From Chloroflexi bacterium OLB14 (GTDB lineage: Bacteria > Chloroflexota > Anaerolineae > Anaerolineales > Villigracilaceae), in NCBI GenBank assembly GCA_001567105.1, contig LMZR01000014.1, positions 62,001-126,000 of the forward strand: DNA of 64,000 nucleotides, given 5' to 3'. Numbering within the stretch: position 1 is the stretch's first letter; each line of letters opens with the position of its first letter. This document shows, piece by piece, positions 25,423 to 35,346 of the stretch. The position numbers and the translations under genes are program-made. The notes beneath the pieces were generated by a model. The model had not been told where the DNA came from. It did not search any database and was given only the letters and a program-made list of their open reading frames with translations.

Positions 25423-25911
25423 ATGATGGATCATGTTGTTTACCTTGCACTAGGTAGTAATTTAGGAAATCGCTTAGCGAATATCAAAAATGCCATTTCA
25501 AATTTCACGCCGCAAATGGATGTGAAGAAAAAGTCACCTGTGTATGAAACACCACCGTGGGGTTATGCAAACCAGCCCGCATTTTTGAATCAAGTAGTGA
25601 TGGCTGAAACATATCTTGAACCTGAAGATTTGCTTTCACATTTGAAACGCCTTGAAGGAGTGCTGGGACGTGAGCCTACTTTCCCAAATGGTCCAAGATT
25701 AATTGATATTGATATTTTATTTTATGATGATGTGCAAATTGATTCTCCACCTTTGCAGATTCCTCATACGCGTCTGCATCAGCGGGGATTTGTGCTTGTG
25801 CCATTGAATGATATTGCCCCCGATTTGATTCATCCTACTTTAGGAAAATCTGTTCGTGAGATGTTGTTGGATGTGGATAGATTGAATATTGTGGAATATA
25901 AAGGGAAATGA
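25423..25911 (+). CDS. folK: Hydroxymethyldihydropteridine pyrophosphokinase (HPPK)
   Basis: The protein has 162 residues. It transfers pyrophosphate from ATP to 6-hydroxymethyl-dihydropterin in folate synthesis. Signatures: LALGSNLGNRLANI at the start, SPVYETPPWGY, FLNQVV, and the catalytic block GREPTFPNGPRLIDIDIL with the Mg-binding Asp pair. ATG 25426 is an equally good start. No other folate gene is next to it. Confidence 0.95.
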   Translation: MMDHVVYLALGSNLGNRLANIKNAISNFTPQMDVKKKSPVYETPPWGYANQPAFLNQVVMAETYLEPEDLLSHLKRLEGVLGREPTFPNGPRLIDIDILFYDDVQIDSPPLQIPHTRLHQRGFVLVPLNDIAPDLIHPTLGKSVREMLLDVDRLNIVEYKGK

Positions 25912-25923
25912 TTGGAATACAAT

Positions 25924-26050
25924 GGTCGAGTAGTTGCGAGCCGTTCTTTGGCGAGCAACGTATCGAGACCATCAGTGAATAGAAATATTTTATTAAACGT
26001 GTGGTCTCGATATGTCTTTCGCAAAAATCGCTCAAGGCTACTCGACCACC
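25924..26050. repeat. GGTCGAGTA/TATCGAGACC inverted-repeat pair
   Basis: Left unit GGTCGAGTAGTTGCGAG to GTATCGAGACC (25924-25970) and inverted right unit GGTCTCGATA to CTACTCGACCACC (26003-26050). This is the same family as 13967-14101 and the unit inside kynU. Confidence 0.85.
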
Positions 26051-26068
26051 GAATATAAAGGAAAATAA

Positions 26069-26827
26069 ATGCGAATCGTTCGTTATCAAAATGCTGAAAA
26101 TAAAAATGTATATGGCTGGATGCTTGACGATAAAGTTGGTGAAATTCAAGGGGATGTTTTTGGTGAATATCGCCGCCGTGAAGCAAAAACTCCTGCTAAA
26201 GAATTAAAGTTAATTGCTCCCTGCGAGCCGAGCAAAATTATTTGTGTGGGACGTAATTACATTGAACATGCCAAAGAATTAGGCAATGAAGTTCCGCAAG
26301 TGCCTTTGATTTTTTTCAAGCCACCTTCTTCTATTATTTCAAATCATGATTCTATTATTTTGCCTGTGCAATCCAAACAAGTGGAGCATGAAGGTGAATT
26401 GGTGATTGTGATAGGCAAACGGGCAAAAAATGTCACTGCTGAAAGTGCTAAAGAATATATCTTTGGCTATACCATTGGCAATGACGTCACTGCGCGTGAT
26501 TTGCAAAAAAGTGATGGTCAATGGACAAGAGCCAAAGGCTTTGATACCTTTTGTTCATTTGGTCCATGGATTGATACAGACTTCGACCCATCCGATGCAG
26601 TGGTGACTTGCCGTGTAAATGGTCAAATGCGGCAGATGGCATCTACACGAGATATGGTTTTCAATGTAGGTACATTGGTTGCTTATATATCATCAGTGAT
26701 GACGTTAGAGCCTGCTGATTTAATTTTCACTGGCACACCTGCTGGTGTGGGTGAATTAAAGAATGGCGATGTAGTTGATGTTGAAATTGAAGGATTGGGG
26801 AAGTTGAGTAATTCAGTTAAAGTGTAA
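26069..26827 (+). CDS. Fumarylacetoacetate hydrolase-family protein
   Basis: The protein has 252 residues, close to the usual size of FAH-domain hydrolases and decarboxylases. It has the opening KIICVGRNYIEHAKELG, the metal-binding Glu residues in VEHEGELVIVIGK, the GNDVTARDLQ motif with the Asp ligand, and FTGTPAGVGELKNGD near the end. Relatives act on acylpyruvates, 2-hydroxyhepta-dienedioate or oxaloacetate; the substrate cannot be told. It is 11 bases upstream of a PLP enzyme and probably in its operon. Confidence 0.9.
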   Translation: MRIVRYQNAENKNVYGWMLDDKVGEIQGDVFGEYRRREAKTPAKELKLIAPCEPSKIICVGRNYIEHAKELGNEVPQVPLIFFKPPSSIISNHDSIILPVQSKQVEHEGELVIVIGKRAKNVTAESAKEYIFGYTIGNDVTARDLQKSDGQWTRAKGFDTFCSFGPWIDTDFDPSDAVVTCRVNGQMRQMASTRDMVFNVGTLVAYISSVMTLEPADLIFTGTPAGVGELKNGDVVDVEIEGLGKLSNSVKV

Positions 26828-26838
26828 AGGAGATTTTC

Positions 26839-28236
26839 ATGTCATCAAAAGAATTTCAAACTTTTCTCGAACAATATCCTACTTTCAAACAAACAGAAAT
26901 AATAGATAAACTGCGTGCCAGTGATTACGCTCGTCTTGATGCTGGTGAACATATTTATCTCGATTACACAGGCGGTGGCATTTATGCTGAATCGCAAATT
27001 AAAAAACATCAAAAACTTTTAAGTGAAAATGTTTTTGGTAATCCACATTCAACTAATCCAACCTCATTTGCTTCTACTGAACTTGTAGAAGGTGCGCGTG
27101 AATATATTTTAAAATTTTTCAATGCCGACCCAAATGAATATCTGGCTATCTTCACGCCCAATGCTAGTGGCGCGTTAAAACTTGTTGGCGAGTCTTACCC
27201 TTTTGCAAAAGGTCGGTATCTTTTAACTTTTGATAATCACAATTCAGTAAATGGGATTCGGGAATTTGCACATGCTCGCGGCGCTGAAGTGACTTATATC
27301 CCCGTCATGTTACCAGACATGCGGATAGACGCTTCACAACTTAACCTCGAATTGGCTCGCCCTTCTGCAAATGGATACAATCTTTTTGCTTATCCTGCGC
27401 AATCAAACTTCTCCTCAGTTAAACATCCATTAGAGTGGATAGAACTGGCACATTCTCACGGCTGGGATGTTTTACTAGATGCGGCGGCTTATGTTCCCAC
27501 CAGTAAATTAGATTTATCAAAAGTAAAACCTGATTTTGTTCCAATTTCATTTTATAAAATATTTGGTTATCCAACTGGCTTAGGTGCCTTGATTGCTAAA
27601 AAATCAGCAATTGCAAAATTACATCGTCCATGGTTTGCAGGTGGCACAATCACTGTGGCATCGGTATCTACTGAAAAACATTATCTAGCCGATAACTTCG
27701 CTGCTTTTGAAGATGGCACATTAGATTATTTGAACATCCCTGCTATTGAAATTGGACTCAAACATATTGAGTCTATTGGTTATGATGTGATTAGTGAACG
27801 AATCAAAACTTTAACAGGTTGGCTGTTGCAAAATCTCACGGCAATGAAACATAGCACAGGTAAGTCATTGGTTCAGGTGTATGGACCAACTACCAGCGAG
27901 GGCAGAGGCGGAGCAGTCACCGTTAATTTTTTTGATCAAGATGGCAATATGTTCGATCATCGCTTTATCGAAAATGAAGCCAATAAAATTAATATCTCGC
28001 TTCGTACAGGATGTTTTTGCAACCCTGGCGCTGGTGAAATTGCAATGGGCGTTTCGCGTGTGGAGTTGGATGTGTGTTTTACCAAGCCAGGCAATGAAGA
28101 ACGTCTTTCGCAAGATGATTTTCGTTTATGCTTTGATGGAAAATCTACAGGCGCTGTCAGAATTTCAATTGGCACTGTCACAAATTTCAATGATGTGCAA
28201 GCGTTGTTATCTTTTGCCAGAGGGTTGTTGGCATAA
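26839..28236 (+). CDS. Aminotransferase class V / cysteine-desulfurase-like protein resembling molybdenum cofactor sulfurase
   Basis: The protein has 465 residues. It has YLDYTGGGIYAESQI, NASGALKLVGES, DAAAYVPT with the PLP Asp, and SFYKIFGYPTGLGALI with the Schiff-base Lys. The loop RTGCFCNPGAGE carries the candidate active-site Cys. The SFYKxFGYPTG and RTGCFCNPG signatures are closer to the NifS-like domain of molybdenum cofactor sulfurase than to IscS/SufS. No C-terminal MOSC domain follows. A persulfide-transfer role is inferred, and the partner is unknown. Confidence 0.85.
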   Translation: MSSKEFQTFLEQYPTFKQTEIIDKLRASDYARLDAGEHIYLDYTGGGIYAESQIKKHQKLLSENVFGNPHSTNPTSFASTELVEGAREYILKFFNADPNEYLAIFTPNASGALKLVGESYPFAKGRYLLTFDNHNSVNGIREFAHARGAEVTYIPVMLPDMRIDASQLNLELARPSANGYNLFAYPAQSNFSSVKHPLEWIELAHSHGWDVLLDAAAYVPTSKLDLSKVKPDFVPISFYKIFGYPTGLGALIAKKSAIAKLHRPWFAGGTITVASVSTEKHYLADNFAAFEDGTLDYLNIPAIEIGLKHIESIGYDVISERIKTLTGWLLQNLTAMKHSTGKSLVQVYGPTTSEGRGGAVTVNFFDQDGNMFDHRFIENEANKINISLRTGCFCNPGAGEIAMGVSRVELDVCFTKPGNEERLSQDDFRLCFDGKSTGAVRISIGTVTNFNDVQALLSFARGLLA

Positions 28237-28309
28237 TTGTATAAGTCAGTATCTCTGCTAGTTAGGCTAGACTCTTTGTAGAGTAAGCGTGTTTTTTGAA
28301 CGAGACAAA

Positions 28310-29986
28310 ATGAAAAAAGTTTTCGGTTTCTTAGTTATTTTAGTAATATCTGTATTGTTTTCTTATTTATTTAATTCGCTGTTTTTAAGGCTTTCCACAT
28401 ATTCTGTTTTGGATCAATTTTTATTAATCTTTTTTCTTACCTGTTCATTCACATGGATATTATATTTTCTTTACCTTAACGCTCAAAAAGTAAACTTCAA
28501 ATTGAATTTGAGAATACATTTTGATAGTGAAATATGGCTCAATAATTTACCTGGCATCATCTTAGCTATTTTATTTTTCTTTGTTTACTTTTATTTTGGT
28601 TCAAAACTAAATAATTTTGGTATTGGTCAAGTAGATAATTTATTCGATGCCGATGTCGCTTCTTGGATGAGGCGTATTGCCTTTGACGATGTCAAAGATT
28701 TTGAAATGCGAGGTCCCCACCCCTTTACATATTTTATATTTCAACCATTTGGCAGATTCTTAAATTTATTTACAAACGACCCTGTGCTTTCAGCAATTTT
28801 GTTTAATTGTTTTGTTGGTAGTGGATGTGTATTTTTGGCATGGCTTTATATCAAAAGACAATTTCAGAACAAAATTTATGCAGGGCTATGGGCAACATGC
28901 CTTGGGGTAAGTACTTCTCATCTTTTTTTTGGAAGCGTAATTGATACTTACATATTTTCGGCATTTGCATTAATTTTATTTCTTCTCTCCCTTCAACAAA
29001 ACGATAAATCAATAGCCACTTTAGTTTTTGTAGGCGTTATCACTTTTGGTATAACACTTACAAATTTTTTTCAAAATCTAATTGCCTTTTTTATATCTCG
29101 CCTAAAAATAAAAGAAACAATTTGCTTTACAGGCTGGGTAATTGCTGTTTCTCTGTTGCTTACTTTTCTGCATACGGTCATCTACCCTGCTAGCAAAGTA
29201 TTTTTTCTTACGCCTGATATACAAAATGAGCAAAAATTTTTTGCAGAAACATTTGAAATCCCCGAATGGAAATTTAACGGGCGAAATATGTACTTAGCAA
29301 GAACTATATTGTTATATACGGTTATAGCACCGCGAGTATTCATTCTTACTGAAGAGGTAAATAGCACCATCCCAGAATTTCGTTTTTACAAAATTTCACC
29401 GGGCACATTCCACCAAGCCCAATATGATGGATTGGCACAAGCTCTAGTTGGAATTTGGTTAGGCATGTTGGGTGTAGCAGGCGTTGTATTTATTTGGAAT
29501 TTAATCCGTACCAGAAAAGTAGATGCAATGCTAACTTTCGTTCTCTGTATTGCTTTTAATTTTGCGATACATTTTTTCTATGGGCAAGAATTATTTTTAT
29601 ACTCAGCCGATTGGGCATACGCCTTGATTTTTTTTGTCGCATTTGGGCTTGCTCCATTTGCTAACAATCGCTTCTTTCAAATAGGGATGCTTGTTTTCTT
29701 AATCCTATTAGCGTATCATCAGTGGCAGTTTATGGAGGTTATCCTCCAAGCTATTTCTGCATTTACCAATCATAAAATGAACGGACAAATTCGCTCTCAA
29801 ATCAAATCTGGCATGACGGTCTTGATTGTCTTAAAACAAGACCAACGTACTGGAAAATTAACCAAAGGCATTGTCAAAGATATTTTGACAAAATCGCCCA
29901 ACCACCCACACGGCATTAAAGTTAGGCTTACAAATGGTCAAGTTGGGCGGGTAAAAGAAATTGTGAATGAAGAATTATCCGATTGA
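28310..29986 (+). CDS. GT-C-like membrane protein read in frame into a C-terminal YwbE domain
   Basis: Residues 1 to about 485 form a polytopic membrane protein with 9-11 helices. An acidic loop after the third helix (NLFDADVASWMRR, then GPHPF) resembles the catalytic loop of GT-C/ArnT-type glycosyltransferases. Residues 490-558 are a complete YwbE (DUF2196) domain: SGMTVLIVLKQDQRTGKL, VKDILTKSPNHPHGIKVRL and GQVGRVKEI. YwbE is normally a free protein of about 65 residues that starts exactly as MNGQxR, which is the Met at residue 490 (ATG 29777). No ribosome site precedes that ATG. Either a true fusion or two genes joined by a lost stop codon. Start 28310 is preferred over 28289. Confidence 0.75.
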   Translation: MKKVFGFLVILVISVLFSYLFNSLFLRLSTYSVLDQFLLIFFLTCSFTWILYFLYLNAQKVNFKLNLRIHFDSEIWLNNLPGIILAILFFFVYFYFGSKLNNFGIGQVDNLFDADVASWMRRIAFDDVKDFEMRGPHPFTYFIFQPFGRFLNLFTNDPVLSAILFNCFVGSGCVFLAWLYIKRQFQNKIYAGLWATCLGVSTSHLFFGSVIDTYIFSAFALILFLLSLQQNDKSIATLVFVGVITFGITLTNFFQNLIAFFISRLKIKETICFTGWVIAVSLLLTFLHTVIYPASKVFFLTPDIQNEQKFFAETFEIPEWKFNGRNMYLARTILLYTVIAPRVFILTEEVNSTIPEFRFYKISPGTFHQAQYDGLAQALVGIWLGMLGVAGVVFIWNLIRTRKVDAMLTFVLCIAFNFAIHFFYGQELFLYSADWAYALIFFVAFGLAPFANNRFFQIGMLVFLILLAYHQWQFMEVILQAISAFTNHKMNGQIRSQIKSGMTVLIVLKQDQRTGKLTKGIVKDILTKSPNHPHGIKVRLTNGQVGRVKEIVNEELSD

Positions 29987-30047
29987 GTTATGCGATAATT
30001 TTTATTTTGATGCATTACAAATGTTAATTCGGCATGATTTATTTTTC

Positions 30048-30762
30048 TCACTTCAACAAATCATGTAATTGATTAAACGATTGAATCGTATAACAATTTG
30101 GGGCGTTGGGGAATAAGTCAGTAGGGTCGTACAAAATAGGCAAAAGACCCACATTATTTGAACCGACAATATCTGCGAAATAATTATCACCTACATACAT
30201 AGCTTCATCTGCATTTGCATTAGCTATTTTCAAAGCGTGCTGAAATACTTTTGCATCTGGCTTGAATGCGCCAACTTCTCCTGCTGGCAATAAAAAGTCA
30301 AAATAACTTGTCAGGTTCATTTCGTCTAATTCAGTTTGAAAAGGCTCTTCACGGTTTGAAACCACGCCCAATGTGTACCCATCTTCTCTTAGCATGGATA
30401 GAATAAATGGAATTTCTTCTGGCACAAACACTTCAGGTTTATACACTTCGCTCATGTGATGCGCCACTTGTGGAGCCAATTCCTGTGCATACGCTTCAGG
30501 GAGTTTTAACGCCATTAAACGGCGTTTCGAATAATTAATCAAAAACCCTTCGCTATCATCCTTAAAAGTTTGCGAATCTTGCCTAATGAGTGCTGAATTA
30601 GCAAAGTAAAAATGTTCCCAACGTTTAGCGAACAAAATTTGTTCTTCTGAAAAATTTAAGTTCAAAGTTTGTAAATATTCTACAAATACTTCCCCACCAG
30701 ATGGAGCTGTGAGTCGTAGTGTACCGTCAAGGTCGAAGAGAATGGCTTTTTATTTTTTTCAT
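30048..30762 (-). CDS. HAD-superfamily hydrolase, frame broken near the N-terminus
   Basis: The uninterrupted part encodes the cap and motifs II-IV (GVVSNREEPF, Lys in FKPDAKVF, YVGDNYFADIVGS). The nucleophile motif ILFDLDGTLR lies upstream in the same frame but is preceded by a stop. ATG 30762 (MKKIK) is in another frame, and removing one T from the T5 run at 30747-30751 joins it to give MKKIKAILFDLDGT. The repaired protein has about 237 residues. It follows moaA by 22 bases on the same strand. Substrate unknown. Confidence 0.83.
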
Positions 30763-30784
30763 GTTTTCTACTTTGTGATTTATT

Positions 30785-31786
30785 TCATCCACCAATGTGA
30801 GACATTTCAACTTTTGGAAGTTGAGTGGTATTTTCAGAACGAATTTCAGAATAACGATCGGCACGTTTGTGCCACACTTGTGAAATCTTTTCAGAAATTT
30901 CTTCATCAGTTGCGCCATTACGAATTAAATCACGTAAGTTATGTCCTTGAATTGCAAACAAACAAGTATATAAAGAACCCTCTGCTGATATGCGTGCGCG
31001 GTTACAATCTCGGCAAAAAGCTTGGGTGACAGATGCAATCACCCCAATTTCACCACTGCCATCTCGATATTGCCAACGCTCTGCTACCTCGCCTCGATAA
31101 TTCGGGTCGGCTGGTTGCAATGGCATTTCAGCATTGATTAGGCTGATAATTTCTTTAGCAGAGACGACATCATCCATGCGCCAGCCATTACTCTGACCAA
31201 CATCCATATATTCGATGAAGCGTAAAATGTATTTTCGTTCACGGAAAAATCGTGCCATTGGTAAAATACTGCTTTCATTTACGCCCCGTTTGACAACCAT
31301 ATTAACTTTGATAGGTAAACCAATAGAATATGCAAAATCCATGCCTTCAATAACTTTCGCAACAGGAAAATCCACATCATTCATGGCTTTGAAGGTATCG
31401 TCGTCAAGTGAATCTAGGCTGACAGTTACACGTTTCAAGCCAGCGTCTTTGAGGGCTTGGGCTTGCTGAAAGAGAAGCGAACCGTTGGTGGTCAGAGTCA
31501 GGTCAAGGTCAGGGTTTGAGGCGAGCATTTTAATCAAATCAGGTAAATGTTTACGAACGAGCGGTTCTCCACCTGTTAGTCGAATCTTTTTAACACCATG
31601 CCATGAAAAAATTTTGGCAAGTCTGTTAATTTCTTCAAAAGTCAAAATTTGGTTACGCTTGAGGTAAGGGTAATTTGATCCAAAAACTTCTTTGGGCATA
31701 CAGTAAACACAACGAAAATTGCATCTATCTGTGACAGATATTCGCAAGTCACGTAGAGGGCGATTAAGGGTATCAATTAGGTTCAT
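30785..31786 (-). CDS. moaA: GTP 3',8-cyclase (molybdenum cofactor biosynthesis)
   Basis: The protein has 333 residues. This radical SAM enzyme converts GTP to 3',8-cyclo-GTP, the first step of molybdopterin synthesis. It has the N-terminal cluster motif [21 protein letters not shown], and the C-terminal cluster region [14 protein letters not shown] with a later Cys in YTCLF. The protein ends with the functionally important Gly-Gly (SHIGG). No other moa/mog/moe gene is in the window; the Moco-sulfurase-like protein at 26839 is the only possible functional link. Confidence 0.96.
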   Translation of the reverse strand: MNLIDTLNRPLRDLRISVTDRCNFRCVYCMPKEVFGSNYPYLKRNQILTFEEINRLAKIFSWHGVKKIRLTGGEPLVRKHLPDLIKMLASNPDLDLTLTTNGSLLFQQAQALKDAGLKRVTVSLDSLDDDTFKAMNDVDFPVAKVIEGMDFAYSIGLPIKVNMVVKRGVNESSILPMARFFRERKYILRFIEYMDVGQSNGWRMDDVVSAKEIISLINAEMPLQPADPNYRGEVAERWQYRDGSGEIGVIASVTQAFCRDCNRARISAEGSLYTCLFAIQGHNLRDLIRNGATDEEISEKISQVWHKRADRYSEIRSENTTQLPKVEMSHIGG

Positions 31787-31841
31787 GTTGGTCTTTATTT
31801 CTTTCAGATTATAACAATTTTATTATAGTTCTCATTTCAGT

Positions 31842-31870
31842 TTGACTTGTACTATCAGGCGTGCTATCAT
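31842..31870 (+). promoter_or_regulatory. Promoter of the PIN-TRAM gene
   Basis: TTGACT (31842-31847), a 17-base spacer and TATCAT (31865-31870), 33 bases before the ATG. Confidence 0.65.
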
Positions 31871-31902
31871 GCTAAATCATTTATTTTTTTTAGGAGTTAT
31901 TC

Positions 31903-32979
31903 ATGAGTATTGAATTTATTTTTAGAATTGTTGGTATGTTTGTATTGGCAATTGCAGGTGGGTATTGGGGTTTTGATGTTTCAGCGCTCACACCAGATAC
32001 TGCGGCAACTACAACTTTAACTTTTAGCTTAGTAGGCGCTCTTACAGGTTTAATTCTGACACCTTATCTTACAACTCGTCCTGCTCGTGCGTTGCGCTCT
32101 ATCCTTGGGCGCTTAGCGGCAGAAAGCCTATTTGCAGGCTTGACTGGCTTGGTAGTTGGTTTATTAATTGCAGCATTGTTAGCGTTTCCAATCTCCTTAT
32201 TACCCGCCCCATTTGGTGAAGTATTACCTTTCATCGGTGTGTTGATATTCTCATATTTTGGTGTTTCTCTCTTCGTCATGCGCCAAGGCGACATTATGGG
32301 TTTGCTTGGTGCATTAAGTGGACGTGGTGAGGGTGGCAGTTCTTCCTCGTGGAGTAATTTGAATCGCAACATTCTTTTGGATACCAGCGTGATTATTGAT
32401 GGGCGTGTGGCTGACATTGCTAAAACTGGATTTTTGCCCGGCACGCTTCTGATTCCGCGCTTCGTGTTGAATGAGTTGCAATACATTGCTGATTCGGCTG
32501 ACGGCCAGCGTCGCCAACGTGGGCGGCGTGGCATGGAAGTGTTGGCTGAATTGCAAAAGTTACCCAATGTGTTGGTTAGAATTTCAGATATCAATGTAGA
32601 TGGTGTGCGTGAAGTAGATGATAAGCTAATTGTACTTGGTAAACAACTAAAAAGCCCTGTGCTAACAAATGATTACAACTTAAATCGTATAGCAGAATTA
32701 CAAGGTGTAACTATATTAAACATCAATGAATTAGCAAATGCAGTCAAATCAGTTGTGTTGCCAGGTGAAGCCTTACGAATTAACATCATGCAAGAAGGTA
32801 AGGAATATGGTCAAGGTGTGGGATACATGGAAGACGGCACGATGGTTGTGGTTGAAAATGGTAAAGATTTTATTGGCGAATATATGGAAGTGAATATCAC
32901 CAAAGTTCTACAAACTGCGGCTGGCAAGATGATTTTTGGTAGAGTAGATGAAGATTTAGCGAGGAAGAATAAGAAGTAG
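31903..32979 (+). CDS. Membrane-anchored PIN-TRAM domain protein (YacL-like)
   Basis: The protein has 358 residues. Four hydrophobic helices (about residues 5-25, 38-58, 72-95, 102-125) precede a PIN nuclease domain beginning ILLDTSVIIDGR, with the acidic residues of the active site continuing in FVLNELQ, REVDDKLIVL and TNDYNLNRIA. A C-terminal TRAM domain (~290-345, GYMEDGTMVVVENG) should bind RNA. The architecture is the same as Bacillus YacL. An RNase role is likely, with unknown targets. Confidence 0.92.
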   Translation: MSIEFIFRIVGMFVLAIAGGYWGFDVSALTPDTAATTTLTFSLVGALTGLILTPYLTTRPARALRSILGRLAAESLFAGLTGLVVGLLIAALLAFPISLLPAPFGEVLPFIGVLIFSYFGVSLFVMRQGDIMGLLGALSGRGEGGSSSSWSNLNRNILLDTSVIIDGRVADIAKTGFLPGTLLIPRFVLNELQYIADSADGQRRQRGRRGMEVLAELQKLPNVLVRISDINVDGVREVDDKLIVLGKQLKSPVLTNDYNLNRIAELQGVTILNINELANAVKSVVLPGEALRINIMQEGKEYGQGVGYMEDGTMVVVENGKDFIGEYMEVNITKVLQTAAGKMIFGRVDEDLARKNKK

Positions 32980-33023
32980 AAAGTGGGTAAGTAAATAGGT
33001 ACACAAGTAGACAAGTAATCAGT

Positions 33024-33058
33024 GAACAGGGTGTAAAATACGCCCTGTTTTGTTTTAT
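33024..33058 (+). terminator. Intrinsic terminator after PIN-TRAM gene
   Basis: Stem AACAGGG / CCCTGTT, extended by weaker pairing around GTGTAAAATACG, then TTTTGTTTT. Confidence 0.65.
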
Positions 33059-33146
33059 AATTTCGGCTATTAAGAATAGTTAAAATCTTTTGCCACGAAT
33101 TATGTGAAATTAGTGGCTGATTTTTCAAATATCTAAAAAGGCTTTT

Positions 33147-34535
33147 ATGTTAAAAATTTACAACACCCTTACTCGTAAAACAGAAGAATTTCAAACGCTT
33201 GAACCAACCCTCGTAAAAATGTACGTCTGCGGAGTTACCGTTTATAACGACGCGCATGTCGGTCATGCTATGTCTGCTATTGTGTTTGATATTATCCGCC
33301 GTTATCTTATCTATCGTGGCTATGATGTTAAATTCGTAATGAACTACACCGATGTAGATGACAAAATTATCAACCGTGCTAAACAACTTGGTGAAGAACC
33401 GCTAGCTCTTTCACAAAGATATATTGATGATTATGCAAATGATTTGAAAAATCTCAATGTGCTTCCTGCTACTGCCAATCCGCAAGTGAGCAAATCTATG
33501 CCGTTAATTATTCAATTCATCGAAGGCTTGATTCAAAAAGGCTATGCTTACGCCGCCCAAAATGGTGATGTATATTTTCGCGTCACGAAAGATGAAGATT
33601 ATGGAAAACTTTCTAATCGCAAATTGGATGATATGCAAGCAGGCGCACGCATTGAAGTTGGTGAACAAAAAGAACATCCAATGGATTTTGCATTATGGAA
33701 AGCCGCCAAAGAAGGCGAAGTTTTTTGGGAAAGCCCTTGGGGCAAAGGTCGCCCGGGTTGGCATATTGAATGTTCCGCTATGAATTTAGCAGAACTTGGC
33801 GAGCAAATTGATATTCACGGCGGCGGCAACGATTTAATTTTTCCACACCACGAAAATGAAATCGCTCAAACCGAAAGTTATACAGGCAAAGAATTTTCAC
33901 GTTATTGGATTCACAACGGCATGTTGCAACTCGGCGGCGAAAAAATGTCAAAGTCGTTGGGCAATATTATTTCTATCAAAGAATTTTTATCCACGCGCTC
34001 TGCGGATGTAATGCGTATGTTAGTTTTGAATGGAACATATCGCGCGCCTTTAATGTTTAATGATGAAACACTTAACGCCGCCGAAAAAAATGTCGAACGC
34101 CTCAAATCCGCGCTCAAGCCTGCTTCTGCTTCGGCGACAGGTTACAACTCTGATACATTGTCTGCATCCATTGAATCTGCCAAAAAGAATTTCACCGAAG
34201 CCATGGACAATGACTTCAATACCGCAGGTACAGTTGCGGCGTTATTTGAATTGGTCAAAGCGATTAATACTGCGCGAGATAATTCTGCTACAAATGAACA
34301 ACTCAAACCTGCACAAGATACTTTCAAAGAATTAGCAAATGTACTTGGATTAAAACTTGAAGATAAACAAGGCTCTAGCGAACAAGATGCCGAAGTAAAT
34401 GCTTTGATTGCAGAACGAACCGAAGCGCGAAAACAAAAAAACTGGAAACGCTCCGATGAAATCCGCGACCAATTGAAAGAAATGGGCGTGACGATTGAAG
34501 ATAGTAAAGACGGCACGACTTGGCGATATTCGTAA
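33147..34535 (+). CDS. cysS: Cysteinyl-tRNA synthetase
   Basis: The protein has 462 residues, normal for this class I synthetase. It has the zinc Cys and HIGH region in [28 protein letters not shown] and [17 protein letters not shown], and the KMSKS loop [11 protein letters not shown]. The C-terminal helical anticodon-binding domain ends with [14 protein letters not shown]. It makes Cys-tRNA(Cys). rlmB follows after a terminator, the usual neighbour order. Confidence 0.97.
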   Translation: MLKIYNTLTRKTEEFQTLEPTLVKMYVCGVTVYNDAHVGHAMSAIVFDIIRRYLIYRGYDVKFVMNYTDVDDKIINRAKQLGEEPLALSQRYIDDYANDLKNLNVLPATANPQVSKSMPLIIQFIEGLIQKGYAYAAQNGDVYFRVTKDEDYGKLSNRKLDDMQAGARIEVGEQKEHPMDFALWKAAKEGEVFWESPWGKGRPGWHIECSAMNLAELGEQIDIHGGGNDLIFPHHENEIAQTESYTGKEFSRYWIHNGMLQLGGEKMSKSLGNIISIKEFLSTRSADVMRMLVLNGTYRAPLMFNDETLNAAEKNVERLKSALKPASASATGYNSDTLSASIESAKKNFTEAMDNDFNTAGTVAALFELVKAINTARDNSATNEQLKPAQDTFKELANVLGLKLEDKQGSSEQDAEVNALIAERTEARKQKNWKRSDEIRDQLKEMGVTIEDSKDGTTWRYS

Positions 34536-34548
34536 TTCAGCAAAAAAC

Positions 34549-34588
34549 TAAAGTGACAGTCACCTTAAAGGTGACTGTCACTTTTTTA
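34549..34588 (+). terminator. Intrinsic terminator between cysS and rlmB
   Basis: Stem AAGTGACAGTCACC / GGTGACTGTCACTT with loop TTAAA and a T6 tail. It starts 14 bases after the cysS stop. Confidence 0.88.
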
Positions 34589-34606
34589 TCAAGTAAAATT
34601 GAATAT

Positions 34607-35332
34607 ATGAAAGAATTCATCTACTCTCGTAACGCTGTGTATGAAGCCATTGTTGCCAAGCGCAGGGAAATTTTCTCTATCGAAATTGCTGAAGGGGTGC
34701 AAGAAAAAGGTAAATTGGCAGAGATTTTATCTTTGGCGAAAGAACGCAAGATAAAAGTTAACCGTGTGCCACGCACAAAGTTAGATAAGATTCATCAGAA
34801 CAATCAAGGGGTTGTGGCGGAAGTAAGCGAGTATAAATATTCAGATGTGATTGAAATTTTAGAGAATGCAAAAGATGAATTGCCTTTTATTTTGATTCTT
34901 GATTCATTACAAGACCCACAAAATTTTGGCACGTTGATTCGTACAGCCGAAGCAGTAGGCGTGCATGGAATTATTATTCCGTTAGCAAGAAGTGTGGAAG
35001 TGACTCCTGCTGTGGTCAATGCTTCATCTGGGGCGAGTGAACATATATTAATTGCCCAATCAAATTTATCTCAAGCCATTGATGCGCTCAAAGATAACGA
35101 CGTGTGGGTTGTCGGGTTAGACCAAAGTGGAATGGAAATAGAACCAAACTCACGTCACGTCAGAGGCGCAGTGGGTTTAGTCGTAGGCTCGGAGGGTGAA
35201 GGTCTGCATGAGCTCACTAGAAAAAAATGTGACATCGTGTTGAAACTTCCGATGAAAGGCAAAATCGAATCATTGAATGCGGCGGTGGCGGGTTCGGTGG
35301 CTTTGTATTTGGCGTATCTAACAAGACAATGA
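34607..35332 (+). CDS. rlmB: 23S rRNA (guanosine-2'-O-)-methyltransferase, TrmH family group 3
   Basis: The protein has 241 residues. The N-terminal substrate-binding domain begins IYSRNAVYEAI, the typical RlmB start. The SPOUT domain has LDSLQDPQNFGTLIRTAEA (motif 1), GLVVGSEGEGL (motif 2) and PMKGKIESLNAAVAGSVAL (motif 3), which form the SAM-binding knot. It methylates a guanosine in 23S rRNA. ATG 34607 is chosen because upstream in-frame sequence is the terminator. Confidence 0.92.
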   Translation: MKEFIYSRNAVYEAIVAKRREIFSIEIAEGVQEKGKLAEILSLAKERKIKVNRVPRTKLDKIHQNNQGVVAEVSEYKYSDVIEILENAKDELPFILILDSLQDPQNFGTLIRTAEAVGVHGIIIPLARSVEVTPAVVNASSGASEHILIAQSNLSQAIDALKDNDVWVVGLDQSGMEIEPNSRHVRGAVGLVVGSEGEGLHELTRKKCDIVLKLPMKGKIESLNAAVAGSVALYLAYLTRQ

Positions 35333-35346
35333 GACTAGGAGACTAG

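Noticed and set aside
30709-31029. 106-residue plus-strand frame antisense to moaA and the HAD gene
   Set aside because: moaA is fully supported by motifs on the other strand; this frame has no recognisable content.
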